NCBI RefSeq assembly: GCF_016808335.1
Contig: NC_053148.1
Coordinates: 14,598,433 to 14,662,432 of the forward strand
Origin: Panicum virgatum
Taxonomy: Eukaryota > Streptophyta > Magnoliopsida > Poales > Poaceae
DNA: 64,000 bases
Reading direction: 5' to 3'
Position numbers and translations under genes: made by a program. The notes under the pieces were generated by a model. It was not told the DNA's origin. It did no database searches and saw only the letters and a list, made by a program, of their open reading frames with translations. Position 1 is the first letter of the stretch. Every line of letters starts with the position of its first letter. Of this stretch, positions 23,080-33,600 are shown piece by piece.

Positions 23080-24506
23080 ATACAAAAGCTACTTCAGGAA
23101 ATGAATGGTATGTTTCATGAGATAATCATAAAATAATTAATTGCATGGCTACAGGAAAGAAGCAACATGCATGTATCATACACTGGAAGGATATATATAA
23201 TTTAAATAAAGCTTTGATCTGCCTATGGCAGCGCTACTGATTGGAAATCACAGAAAATGATGATGTATCTTGAATCTTGAATACATATGTCTCAATGTGT
23301 ATTCATTTTCACGTATAAAAGCAATCCAGGTGACATGAATTTGCACATATAAAACCTATTAAACTGGAGCATAATTCTCTAAGTTCTTAAGAAAACCGCA
23401 AAAACAAAGAATACATACACCTGCCTGGACAAGAGGCACATTAGAAGATGCTCCCTGGCTCGGTTGAGAACCAATATAATCCTGCATGCAAATCGACATT
23501 GTGTCAATGTCTGGTGTGACACGAACAAGAACAGGGAAGGGAGAACTGAAAAAAGGATCAGGTAACGGTTGCAAGTTTGCAACAACCTAAAACCTTATTT
23601 GAAAACTACATACTGGACAAATCATCAACACCTACTAGGAAATTGACCAAAACCAATGGAAATCAAGCAGGGTGAGGATAGAGGGTACCTTGTGCCTTGC
23701 AGGGAATCAGCAGTATTCATCCAAAAACCTGGATCGCTCCGTTAGCTGCTCCACAGTCTGATCTAACAAGAAGACGAAAGGATCTGAGCTGCAATATGAT
23801 CGTGAAGTGGTGATGAAATTAAACATTCTGCCAGCTAAAATGATCCAATCCATTTGCAAATCGCCCATACCAAAACGGGAAATCTAGAAAAAAAATTTGG
23901 GGAATAAAATTGGATGGGAATGGGGGCACAACGATGCACCTAGAGCTAGTGGGGGAATCACCTGATAGAAAAGCCAGGCTGGAGGAGGATCGCCGGAGAC
24001 GTGAGGATGGATCGGACCGGCGTTGGGAATGGGAGATCGTCGCCTTGAATGCGGGAACACGCAGGGGCTGGCCAGCAGCGGGCAGTGGGCAGCGCCAGTC
24101 CCCGGATCAGCAACGGGACGAACGGCGTCGGGAGCAGACGCTGTAGCTCGCCGGGCAGGGGCTCGCGCAGGCCGGCGGGAGCAGTCGCTGCAAGCTCGCC
24201 GGACGACACGGGCGCCTAGAAATCGCGCGGCCGGCGACGCAGGGCGGAGGGAAACACGGGGGCCGGCGGCGCAGGGGAATCGCGGGGCCGCGCCGCCGCA
24301 TCTGCGAGCTGCTGGAGGGGGCGGGGGAAAGAACTGCTTGGACGAGCTGGTGGAGAGGGGGCGGGGGAAAAACCGCTCGGATGTGGGGGAGAGAAAACCG
24401 GGCACGGGGAGAACGGCGGCAAGGGTCGGGTCGGATCCGAGTCGAGCGCGGGGTGGGGCTCGGGTACTGAATATGTTATTCAGTATCTAGGTACCTAATA
24501 AACCTA
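23080..24506. other. Right part of the large TIR element, no gene called
   Basis: 23080-23880 is AT-rich and shows nothing. 23900-24470 is GC-rich. Read on the minus strand it has a frame (23884-24405) with DPGTGAA wording that echoes DLGTGAA in the block near 17830, so the element contains related internal or terminal blocks. No function is recognised. Confidence 0.35.
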
Positions 24507-24526
24507 CTATATATATATATATATTA
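24507..24526. repeat. (TA)n between the TIR element and the pararetrovirus
   Basis: About ten TA units. It is the right target of the large TIR element and the left edge of the pararetroviral DNA. Confidence 0.85.
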
Positions 24527-24773
24527 AAAAGAACGTTGCTTCTTGAAGTGTTTCTCGAAGTCTGGCACGCGATCCTTCTTTATGTAGTCTTAGTTCAAGT
24601 TCTTCTTGAACGTCTAGAAAGAAATAGTCATCTTCTTCATGATCCAATCCTTAAAGATTTCTTCTTTGTCCTCGGGAAAACTGAAGTGTTGTTTGACATC
24701 TGCCCGAGCTTCCATTTTAAGCACAACTGAGATATTCCGGTAATTCTTGTATCTAAAATATATCACAAATTCT
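24527..24773 (-). pseudogene. Start of a second pararetroviral unit, truncated
   Basis: Downstream (minus strand) of the second primer site is a short frame beginning MEARADVKQHF that soon stops, with further acidic/basic wording in another frame, then (TA)n. It differs from the sequence following the first primer site, so it is another variant or another genome part. Confidence 0.45.
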
Positions 24774-24924
24774 CTTAAATTCAAAATTTAATAACCACGG
24801 TTCTAATACCAGTATCAAACCTCGGAACTTCAAATTCGCACAAATTCAGAATTCAAATTTAAAATCTCGAGTACTATTCACTGCACTATTCAAATTCAGC
24901 AGCTACTATTCAAATTCCTCTGAT
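24774..24924 (-). repeat. Leader/primer-site direct repeat, copy 1
   Basis: Matches 28153-28299 through ATAACCACGG, the primer site and ACTATTCAAATTCAGCAG words. The primer site here is decayed (TGGTATTAGAACC, 24799-24811). Confidence 0.8.
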
Positions 24925-25265
24925 TGATGCTAGACTTACCTTCTTTATAATCACATTTATGTTTGCAAATTACTTGATCCATCATTTCTATTTTTAGACC
25001 AGCTAATTCATCAATTAAATCTAATTCTTCCTCACTTGATTCATTTTCTTCATCATATTCAACTTCGTTTGTCTCTATTATAGAATATATTGACTCATCA
25101 TCCATTATATCATCATCACAAGTTAGGATATTGTCATTCACACTATCTATTATTAACACCATTTCTTATTCTTCCTGCTTATTAGAATACCTTTTCTTAT
25201 CTTTATTAGGATAAATTTTACTTAAATGATCCGGTGAGTTACATATAAAACACCTACATGTACTA
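24896..25265 (-). pseudogene. Pararetroviral capsid C-terminal region: zinc knuckle and acidic tail
   Basis: Just after the capsid frame, a knuckle of the type C-x2-C-x4-H-x4-C is readable (CFICNSPDH). Its last Cys is replaced by Tyr. An acidic frame (DDDIMDDES, ESSEEELD) follows at 25162-24930. The polyprotein is then cut before any protease or RT. Confidence 0.65.
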
Positions 25266-25997
25266 TCATAATTTTTTTCTAGGATTATATCTTCTTACAT
25301 TTCTTTTATGAAGGAAAGGAACTCTATTATCTGATCTCCTCAGAAAATATCGCTTCTTTGTCTTTACATTTCCCTTCTTATAATTCTTTGGATATCTTTT
25401 ATTTCTAGATCTCTCTTCTCCATAAGTCAAAGGTATTTGAACTATCTTATTACAAAAATTATAATCTGATTGCTTCATGGACCTTTGAGCTTGTATATTC
25501 GTACATATCTTTTTAAGCTGCTTAAAAACAAATGTTATAGCCTGAGAAATATTATATTCTTTACATTCTTTTTTATACTCTTCAAATATCATAGATCCTA
25601 ACGGGTCTGGCAACTTATTAAAATATCTTTCAACTATTCCATTATTATAACCTTGCTTAGCAATGGTAGCATTATACAAATAATGTTGAGAGAATTCCTT
25701 TATTCTTTTCCAATTTGTTAATGTTAATTTTTCTATTTCTTTTAATCTTTCATTTTGCAATGTAGTATATCCTAATTCAGAGTCTTCTCCTATAACAATG
25801 CTTGAAATGATATTTGCAAAATTATATGGATTACTACCAGGTCTTTTTAATTCTTCATAGTAATTAGGAAAGACTTCTATCCATTGTTCCCATAAAAGCT
25901 TAGCTGATTCTCCTAAAAATGTTTCTAAATAAGTAAGCATATCTTCTACTCTATTTCCAATATTATGCTGATTTTGTATATATTTTTGTACTATCAA
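25266..25997 (-). pseudogene. Pararetroviral capsid-protein core
   Basis: A 243-codon open frame has AKLLWEQWIEVFP, then LPDPLGSMIF, and a Lys/Arg-rich end (KRYPKNYKKGNVKTKKRY) leading to the zinc knuckle. This layout is typical of caulimovirid capsid proteins that package the genome. The frame is separated by stops from the preceding acidic/basic region, so it is not translated as an intact polyprotein. Confidence 0.7.
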
Positions 25998-26053
25998 TCC
26001 TTTCCATATACTGATTATATTCGGCTAATCTATAGGGTCATGTGCTGCTAAGT

Positions 26054-26793
26054 TTAGTATAGCACCCTCACTTTGGTAATTTTGAAACTGAACTGTTTTT
26101 TAAATTGTCTACCTTTTGAACCCATATATTTATATTGTCCAGGTATATAGCTATATGCAGGTTCATACTTTTCTGGTGGCCAAGTTCCTGACATTCTGGA
26201 AGGTATTTCGTTTTCTCCTTCTGTCTTTATCTCTGGACCTCGTCTTCTTTTTGCTGAACTTGGATCTATCTCCATTGCTTCTATAACATTATCTTTATCT
26301 TGTAAAGAAAACATATTGACTTCTGATCCTTTACTATATAATTGACTTATATCATCATCCTTTTCTCATAGCTTTCTAATAAAAACATATTATTAATTTC
26401 CCACTGTTCTTCTTCACTAATATCATCATCTTCTATGTCTTTTATTTTACTATCCTCCCGTGACTTCAAAATTTTTCTATCTACTTTAACTTGTTGTTTC
26501 AGTTCATTTTTATTTTGTTTTATTGGTACATAAACCTTTCTAATATCTAAATCCTTTTCTTTCTTAATTTTGTTAAGCCTATAAATTTCTTGTCTAAAGT
26601 AAATTTTCTTTTCTCTTATAGCGGTCCATTCACATAGCATAGAAGTATTATATTCATCAGGAATTTTACTTAATTTTTGCTCATAATGCTTTATTTCATT
26701 ATCAATATCTAATTTTTCCATAAATTCACATACACTATGTCTTCTATTTCCTTCTTCATTTGATTCAGAACTAGATGTTTCTAAATCATCCAA
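26054..26793 (-). pseudogene. Region between movement and capsid domains, two broken frames
   Basis: Frames 26793-26347 (Lys/Glu-rich, coiled-coil-like, acidic DDDISEEEQ near its end) and 26314-26054 (nuclear-signal-like SAKRRRGPE, then GQYKYMGSKGRQF) lie in order on the minus strand. They correspond to the N-terminal capsid arm of caulimovirids. A frameshift or stop separates them. Confidence 0.55.
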
Positions 26794-26907
26794 ACTTCTT
26801 TCTTTATAGTCTACAAACCTAATACAAGTTAACCCTTTACTATTTTCATAACTTATGTAATCTTCAGGCTGCTTTAAAATCTTTGGTTCTATTAAAGCCG
26901 CAATATT

Positions 26908-27460
26908 TTATTCTTCTCCTGCGCTTTCTTCAGAACTAATTTTAAGAGAATTACTAAACTTTATTCCTTTGGATTGTATACTTTCTATTACATTATTCGC
27001 ATTTACCTTATATCGAGTTTCACTTCTATTGGTCAATCTTCCTATGAATTCTATGCTTACTAATAAATTTGTGCCTTTAAAGTCTTCATAACCTTTGGTC
27101 TGAAAAGCAAATACCATTTTATCTATAAATTCTTTTACTGGCATTATCAAATCTGGAGCTATATATGTTATTAGTATATTTTCATTCATGTCTCCTTCTA
27201 AGAATCCTAAGGCTGCTTTGTTTATTGATTCCCATCTTTTGTCTAATAGGGTGATTAAAAATTTGGTTTCTAATTTCTTTCTTATCATTCCTTTAATTCC
27301 TATAATATACATTCCTTGATGTATGTATTTATATCCAGTATATTTTAATCTATTCTCAATTTACTTACTAATAATTCTTAACTGAACAGATTCTATTAAT
27401 ACACTTAATTCAACTTCTCTAGATATTCTGTATAATCCACTTTTATTTTCAAACCAACCC
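26908..27460 (-). pseudogene. Pararetroviral movement protein remnant
   Basis: The open frame 27312-26908 contains GYEDFKGTNLLVSIEFIGRL, characteristic of the 30K-type movement protein of Caulimoviridae, which takes virus through plasmodesmata. Similarity extends upstream to about 27460 (GLYRISREVEL) but a stop near 27360 breaks it. The end is a Ser/Glu-rich tail. It is not functional as it stands. Confidence 0.75.
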
Positions 27461-27474
27461 ATTTGATATATTTG

Positions 27475-27960
27475 CTAGGGTCTTATTTTCCTTAAAGTAT
27501 CCTTCTGATATCTTTCAAGATCTCTTTCTACATCTATCATTTCCTCTAAGCTTTCAATATCGTCACATCCTCCTTTTAATTTATCCATTAAGCTTAAAGG
27601 CCTCGAATCTTTTTGCACTATTTGGAGAGACTTGTCTCTTCTAGTGAGGCTTTCAGGTACTTCCATTTGTCCGAATTTAATGGTCTAGTCACTTCTATTA
27701 TTCCAGATGATGATAACACAATTTCTTTACTAGGCTCAGTAATATTAGTATTTTCTAATTTCTTATATAGATAAGTTATATCTTTTTTAATGTAATCACT
27801 GTTTTGGCTAATCCTTCCAAGTGATATTTTGCTTTCTTCCAATGCTTGCAAAGCTAATTCTAATTTTTTATTGATTACTAAATATTGCTCTTCTAAATGC
27901 TTATGTTCTTTTTGTAATCTTTCAAATTTTAATTCTAAATCGTCTTGCCTTTTACCCCAA
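27475..27960 (-). pseudogene. Upstream pararetroviral ORF(s), coiled-coil rich
   Basis: Two overlapping frames (27851-27618 and 27666-27475) plus open sequence to about 27960 encode Lys/Glu/Leu-rich heptad-like sequence (ELKFERLQKEHKHLEEQY). The position between primer site and movement protein fits a virion-associated or small ORF product. At least one frameshift separates the parts. Confidence 0.5.
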
Positions 27961-28152
27961 GATATGTAAAAGTTATGAATTAAATCTACTATTAAATTTA
28001 TCTAACCATGAGAAGTATGCCATGTATGTTCTTCAGAACTATTTATTCTGCACCTAATATTCATATTTTCTTTGGTACTAACAGTCTTTCCGGTATTGAC
28101 TTCTAAATTCAAATAATGTAGCTTTTCAATTTTGACAAAGTATTATATTCCC

Positions 28153-28299
28153 CTTAAATTCAAATTTTAATAACCACGGCTCTGATACCAATATCACGGG
28201 GATCTGCGCAGGAAATCGAATTTTCAAACACGCAAATTTAAAATCTCGAGTTACTATTCACTATACTATTCAAATTCAGCAGTTACTATTCAAATTCCA
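28153..28299 (-). repeat. Leader/primer-site direct repeat, copy 2
   Basis: Partner of 24774-24924 with an intact primer sequence. Contains several ACTATTCAAATTC words, which recur again at 29545-29617. Confidence 0.8.
28178..28190 (-). other. Pararetroviral primer-binding site (tRNA-Met)
   Basis: TGGTATCAGAGCC on the minus strand. It lies between the leader (right) and the first ORF (left), as expected for minus-strand DNA priming in Caulimoviridae. Confidence 0.85.
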
Positions 28300-28319
28300 C
28301 TAACACTATTTAAATTCAT

Positions 28320-29540
28320 GGCACTATTCAAAATATCAGGTGCTATTCAAATTCGGAATATGAATAGCAAGAATCCACTCACGAAGTTGGCGAGGCACTT
28401 CAGATAGTATGGAAATATTTATCACTATATTTACAGAGTGTCGCTTTCACACTACTATTTGCAGCAGTATTCTGGCAATATATATTGGCTAAGTATGTGC
28501 TTAAACCTTAATTAGGAATATGAACAGTGCACGAGCACTCAGAGAGTGGCTCAGGAACTCAATATTTCAAGGCTACTATTGAACGATAGCAACCTTCGTG
28601 GATGGTGGACGAGTGCGTGATTATTATGTGCGTGATTAGTGAATACGCAGAGTATGGATTTGCGTGCTTCTCAGGATCTTAGCAGGTTGGTGAAACCAAA
28701 ATTCAGCCGGTCGTGCAACTATGCTTGTGTAAATCCTACTCGGTACTCACCGCATGCATCACTAGCTCGCTTCATAACCAGGCCTACCCGGTCTTCTCCC
28801 AAGCTAACCCCGGCCACGCGCACAAAGAACTGAGGCTCTACCGTCTCCCCAAGCAGTTCCACCCGAAGGGAACACTTCTCTGCCATAAAATATAAAGAAT
28901 GCTCTCATTTAGCCCATGGAGAGGCGTCTGAGAGAGCCTGTGTCCGCAGAGAAGTGTTCCCTTCGGGTGGAACTGCCTGGGGAGACGGTAAAGCCTCAGT
29001 CCTTTGTGCGCGTGGCTGGGGTTAGCTTGGGAGAAGACTGGGTAGGCCTGGTTCTGAAGCGAGCTAGCGATGCATGCGGTGAGTACCGAGTAGGATTTAC
29101 ACAAGCATAGTTGCACGACCGGCTGAATTTTGGTTTCGCCAACTGGCCAAGATCCTGAGAAGCAAGCATACCCATACGCTGCATATTCACTAATCACACA
29201 CATAATAATCGCGCACTTATATCCACCACCCATGTAAGTCGCTATCGTTCAATAGCGTAGAGTTGGGTACCTGAGCCACTCTCTAGTGAGTGCTCGTGCA
29301 CTGTTCATATTCCTAATTAAGGTTTAAGCACATACTTAGCCAATACATATTACCAGAATACTGCTGCAAATAGTAGCATGAAGCGACACTCTGAGTTGTT
29401 AAATACTCTCTAAATATTATTAAGAATAGTGCATAAAGAGAAACCCCCTGAAGTGGTTCATCCACCTTGTGAGTGGATTTTTGCTATTCATATTCCGAAT
29501 TTGAATATTACCTGATATTTTGAATAGTGCTACGAATCAG
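28320..29540. repeat. Large inverted repeat of the pararetroviral leader
   Basis: The left arm (about 28320-28882) and right arm (28947-about 29540) are inverse copies around a 64-bp spacer. The innermost CAGAGAAGTGTTCCCTTCGG pairs exactly. Further out, matches continue with small gaps (for example ATTTACACAAGCATAGTTGC, TTAAGCACATACTTAGCCAA) to GCACTATTCAAAATATCAGG at the outer end. ORFs mirrored across it are artefacts. A transcript through it would fold into a long hairpin. Confidence 0.9.
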
Positions 29541-29618
29541 AATACTGCACTATTCAAATTCAGCAATTACTATTCAAATTCCTCTGACACTATTCAAATT
29601 CGTAGCACTATTCAAAAT

Positions 29619-30597
29619 TGGTCAGGAGACTCCGGCCAACAGCTCTACGCTATATTCGAATGTGGAGGACTATGAAGGACCGACAGGGCTGTCACCACAT
29701 GTGGCCTACCTCATAAACCGTGGGATATAAGGCAAACGAAGGTAACCCTAAGCCCAGACACCACATCTGTGCTACTGGCTACTACTGCAGTCTAACTACG
29801 TCTGTCGACTCGTAGCAAACTACAGCACTCTGTATAAATACGGAGTGACGAACCCGCGAGTAAGAGAACTAATCTCACTCAAGTAATAGTACTATGCAAG
29901 AACAGGAATCACAAATACCAACTTACTTTACTCAGATGGAAGCCAGCATCCGTAGAGGTACAAGACCGGAGAAGACCGCCGATAGGCCTGGCGCTTCCCC
30001 GAACTACTCCTCACCCTCTTCCTACTCTAAGCACTAGCCTAGGCAGGGCCTCGCCTTTGGAATGGAGCACTACATCTTCTCTTGAGTGGTGTGTGTTGTG
30101 AGGGGTGTGGGAGGCTCCTTTTATATCCCAAGGAGGTCGGTTCCCGCCAGAATTAAATATGGAAACACTGGGCACCACCTTCAGGATGATAAGGACGATA
30201 TTCCTGCCAAAGTTGAGGCCGAGAGGCGCCGACATGGGGCCGGCCGACCCTGTGGTTTGGCCGGCCCATGAGTGCCTCCTCTCACGCCGCCTTTCATCCT
30301 GGACACTGCCTGGTGGGCCCCCAACTTGTGTATGTCGGTGCCAGGGCTTTGTACGTCAGTTTTCTATGTCAAATGGGCCTCTTTTGGATGTGTAATGCAG
30401 CAGCGATGTTTTGTGTATCTCTATTGTGTCTTCTGCGTATTTTCATGTTATTCCCGACTTGTGTCCCTGCAATCAACAATTCACCAACACTCGTGGAATT
30501 TGTTAGTAATAACTCCTACCACTACTGTTGATGTTCCTTTTTCATGTCTTTATGCAGGAGTTGACGGCATATATTTTGGACTTAACAGCCGTCAACA
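29619..30597 (-). repeat. 3' LTR of the Athila/Tat-like element, truncated
   Basis: 979 bp aligned with 35698-36676. It starts TGTTGACGGCTG on the minus strand. The last about 250 bp present in the partner are absent because the pararetroviral DNA abuts it. Confidence 0.85.
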
Positions 30598-30635
30598 ACA
30601 CCCCCACACTTAGCCCTTTGCTCGTCCTCGAGTAA
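30598..30635 (-). other. Polypurine tract of the Athila/Tat-like element
   Basis: Minus-strand CGAGGACGAGCAAAGG, then AAGTGTGGGGG, directly before the LTR, the usual junction wording in grass Athila/Tat elements. Confidence 0.75.
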
Positions 30636-33600
30636 AAATTGAAGGACTAAGGTGGATGCATCTCCCTTGATAAAACCTGCATACACGTTATTCAAAGCTT
30701 CCTCCAGTCCTGTGAACTTTTGGAGTGGCTACCATGCTTTCTTGGGTAATTGAAGAATGGAACAATAAAGACTTCGGGTTCCTAGCTCTTCCTGCTTAGA
30801 AACTTGGGTTTTAAAATTTTGAAACAAAAGAATAGTCTTGCTCCTCAAATTATTCTCTCGATTCACTCTTTGTTTTTTAGATCCTCACCAAGGCAAAGTT
30901 GCTGCCTTCTTTTCTCCTATCATCTAATCAGGCTTATGTGGAGCTCAGGGTAGGAGTAAAAGAGGCATGTATGTTTTGCTTATGTTGCTAAGTCAAAGAC
31001 TAGATCCAAGCTGATACGAGTCATACAATCTGATCAAGATGTGCAAGTGTGTGGATTTTTTTTGGCAGAGGGTGGATGAACTCCTTTCCATGATCCATCT
31101 CTCTTCTTTATTTTCCTTGGATGTGGACTATCTTTCTCTCTCTCTCTTTTTTTTTCTTTTGACATGCCTTGTGGGCATGTGGCATACCTTCTTTGGGTAT
31201 GCATCTTTTTCTCTTTTTTTTGACATGTCTTTTGGGCATGTGGCATACCTTCTTTGGGTATGCATCTTTTATTTCATCATTTTTTTGGTTTTCGTAGTCC
31301 ACATCCTCGATGGTTACTTTAGAGAGAAAGAGTCATGGTATGTCATGGAGTTTTATTTTATGGGTGGATGACAATGTTTGCTATCTTCCAGTATAGAAGT
31401 ATAGCATGTGAGTGGATGTATACGTGATCTTGATCATGAGAGTATGACAAGTCTCTAACAAGGGTCAAAGAATTTGACAAAACTCAAAGCAAAGTCAAAC
31501 TGCATATGAAGGTTTGAGTATGAAAATCTAACTTTGGCTTTGGTAGGAATTTTCATTAATTTGAGGGGACAAGCTATTGATGATTTTTTTGAAAAGAAAT
31601 TTCAAGTACTTTGCAAGGAAAAGCATGGTTATGTTCATCCAATCATATCACATTAGCCAATTACTTAGATAGCATGGGGTCCCTATGAAGAAATATGTTC
31701 ACAAGAATGAGAAAGAATGCAGGGAATAAAGAGTATGCAAGTTTATTCATGAAAGTGCATGGAGTGCATATGGTGGGTTGGCAAGGTTCTTTGAGTTTAG
31801 TTTTTGTGATCAACAATGAAATTCATTTAAACTCAAGAACTTAGGGAGTTTATGAGGAATGTTTTGCACATACCATCGCTTGTAGAGGAAGAAGAGGGAG
31901 CTGAGGGAACTCAGAGGTGATCAAGTCAAACCAGAGGTTCGGCCATCCTTCTCTAAGTTCCACCTGTCCTGGTCTTCAGCATGCTGGGTCGTCGATGTTG
32001 TGCAGCATGTATGGGGGAGAGATCTTGAACGAATTTGAAATTGGTGATTTTGAGAGATCTCCCCCACACTTATTCTTGTACCTGTCTTTATTCAAAGAAA
32101 ACAAAAGTGGAAACAATAAGGGACTCTACCAGTTTTAACACCGGGGAGTCTAAACTTTATTGAATCAAAGAACATTACTATATAGAGCACTAATTTTTAT
32201 TTTATTTATTCCCTTTTTTTATATCAATTTTGATGTTTTTTATTTATTCTTTTTATTTTATTATATTTTTTTCATGGCAAGTTAAACAAGATGGGTAACA
32301 TAGCAGGGTGGAGACATGAGGCAAAAGGTGCATGAGGTGTGTAGGATACTTACCTGAAAGAACTCGCCAAGCCTAGAACAAAAATGCAAGAGTTAAGATT
32401 CATATACATGAAACAAAGCTTTGCATTTGTTCAGCTTGGTTCCTCGTGCATCTGCCTTCCCATGGGACCAAGGAGCGTTGTGTTGGTGATGGAGTTATTG
32501 TACACTACTCTTTGGATGTTTATTTTCTTCCCTGCAAAATGTTAGTAGACAACAAATACTCTAGGAATACTTAAAGAATTTTGAATGGATTTTTTTATTT
32601 GTTGTTTACATCCATGCTTCAAGGGAAAAAAAATCATGTTCAAAGATGCAATGGGCATAGATCCCAAAATGCTTGCCATCATTTTATTTCATTTTTTTAG
32701 AGTGAGTCTTCTTCTTTTCTTCCTTTTTTTACAAAGGGTTTCTTTTTCTTATATTCACTGTTCACCAAATTTTTATCATTTTAGCAAAACTTAAACAAGG
32801 CCAAGATTAGACTACACGAAATAAAGAGGCATTTTCACGGATACTCATTTTGAATTCTTTAAAGCTAAAAGTGCCTCGTTTGAAAGTTGTGCAAATTTTA
32901 TTATTTGAAATGCTTCAGAGCCTTGTCTTATCTCCAGCACGAACTTGAGGACTTTTCCCAACAAATTTTAAAAGTTTCTTGCAGGGGTTTGTCCAAAAAG
33001 ATATGCATCCCAAAGTTTACGGTAGTATTACTCAAAAGTTCATTAACCAAAAATTTGACACCATGTCTCATTTTGATTAAAGAAGGCTATTTAACCTAAG
33101 CACCATGCTTAATTTAAAAAGCATATAGATGTATTGTACAAATACATCCAAACCAGAGCATACAAACGTAAACAAAAGAAGCAAGAATTTTGTATGATCA
33201 AGTTCTATGAAGATAAAAATGAGTAATGAATTGGTGAACCATACCTTTGCTTACCATAGTATACTTAATGCCAGATGGATGTCTCGAAATTGTTGCAGCG
33301 ATGCCATGTGATACTCCTGCCTTGTGTGTACGAACCTTGTTCATTAGAGGCATGATCTGTTGGCACAATGCTTTATGATTGAGGGCTTAAGGTACGTCTC
33401 CCTTTGTGCATGTGAGCAAGTGCCAATCTCAGTGGAGTAGCAAAGGCTTGGAAAGGAAGAGGAGCAGCGTTCTTGATTGTTTGTGTGCATGAGCTGTTTG
33501 AGTGTGTGGAGCCATGGCTCTCCCTCACTCTTTCCTTCTTCCTTTCTCTCTTTTTTTCTCTTTCTTTTTTTTCTTTCTTTTTTTCTCTCTTTCTTTTTTT

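Larger units (their letters stand above)
15046..24509. mobile_element. Large decayed TIR element inserted in (TA)n, with later insertions
   Basis: The left end reads TAGTAGGTCTATTGGGTA and the right end, inverted, TAGTAGGTTTATTAGGTA. Similarity continues for about 60 bp to a shared TACCCGA and C-rich block. Both ends lie directly against (TA)n. Removing the copia insertion leaves about 5.8 kb. GC-rich exon-like blocks with related wording (16340-16560, 17760-18010, 24020-24400, minus-strand sense) are separated by AT-rich DNA. No transposase is recognised, so the superfamily is open. Confidence 0.55.
24527..29618 (-). mobile_element. Endogenous pararetrovirus (Caulimoviridae), rearranged and defective
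   Basis: The block is very AT-rich compared with its neighbours. On the minus strand it carries a tRNA-Met primer site (28178-28190), upstream small ORFs, movement-protein, capsid and zinc-knuckle remnants in caulimovirid order, then a jump to a second leader/primer site (24799-24924). Protease, RT and RNase H are missing. Several frames are broken. The right 1.2 kb is an inverted repeat of the leader. The genus is unassigned; tungro/badna-like or another endogenous group is possible. Confidence 0.8.

Noticed and set aside
24930..24950. Splice-donor-like GGTAAGT on the minus strand at the end of the pararetroviral acidic ORF
   Set aside because: No matching acceptor or spliced product can be supported from the sequence, and the word may be chance.
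28639..29233. Two similar proteins encoded in opposite directions
   Set aside because: They are mirror frames created by the inverted repeat of viral leader DNA.
24880..29617. CRISPR-like spaced repeats (ACTATTCAAATTC)
   Set aside because: Eukaryotic context, irregular spacing and no spacer structure; they are viral leader repeats.
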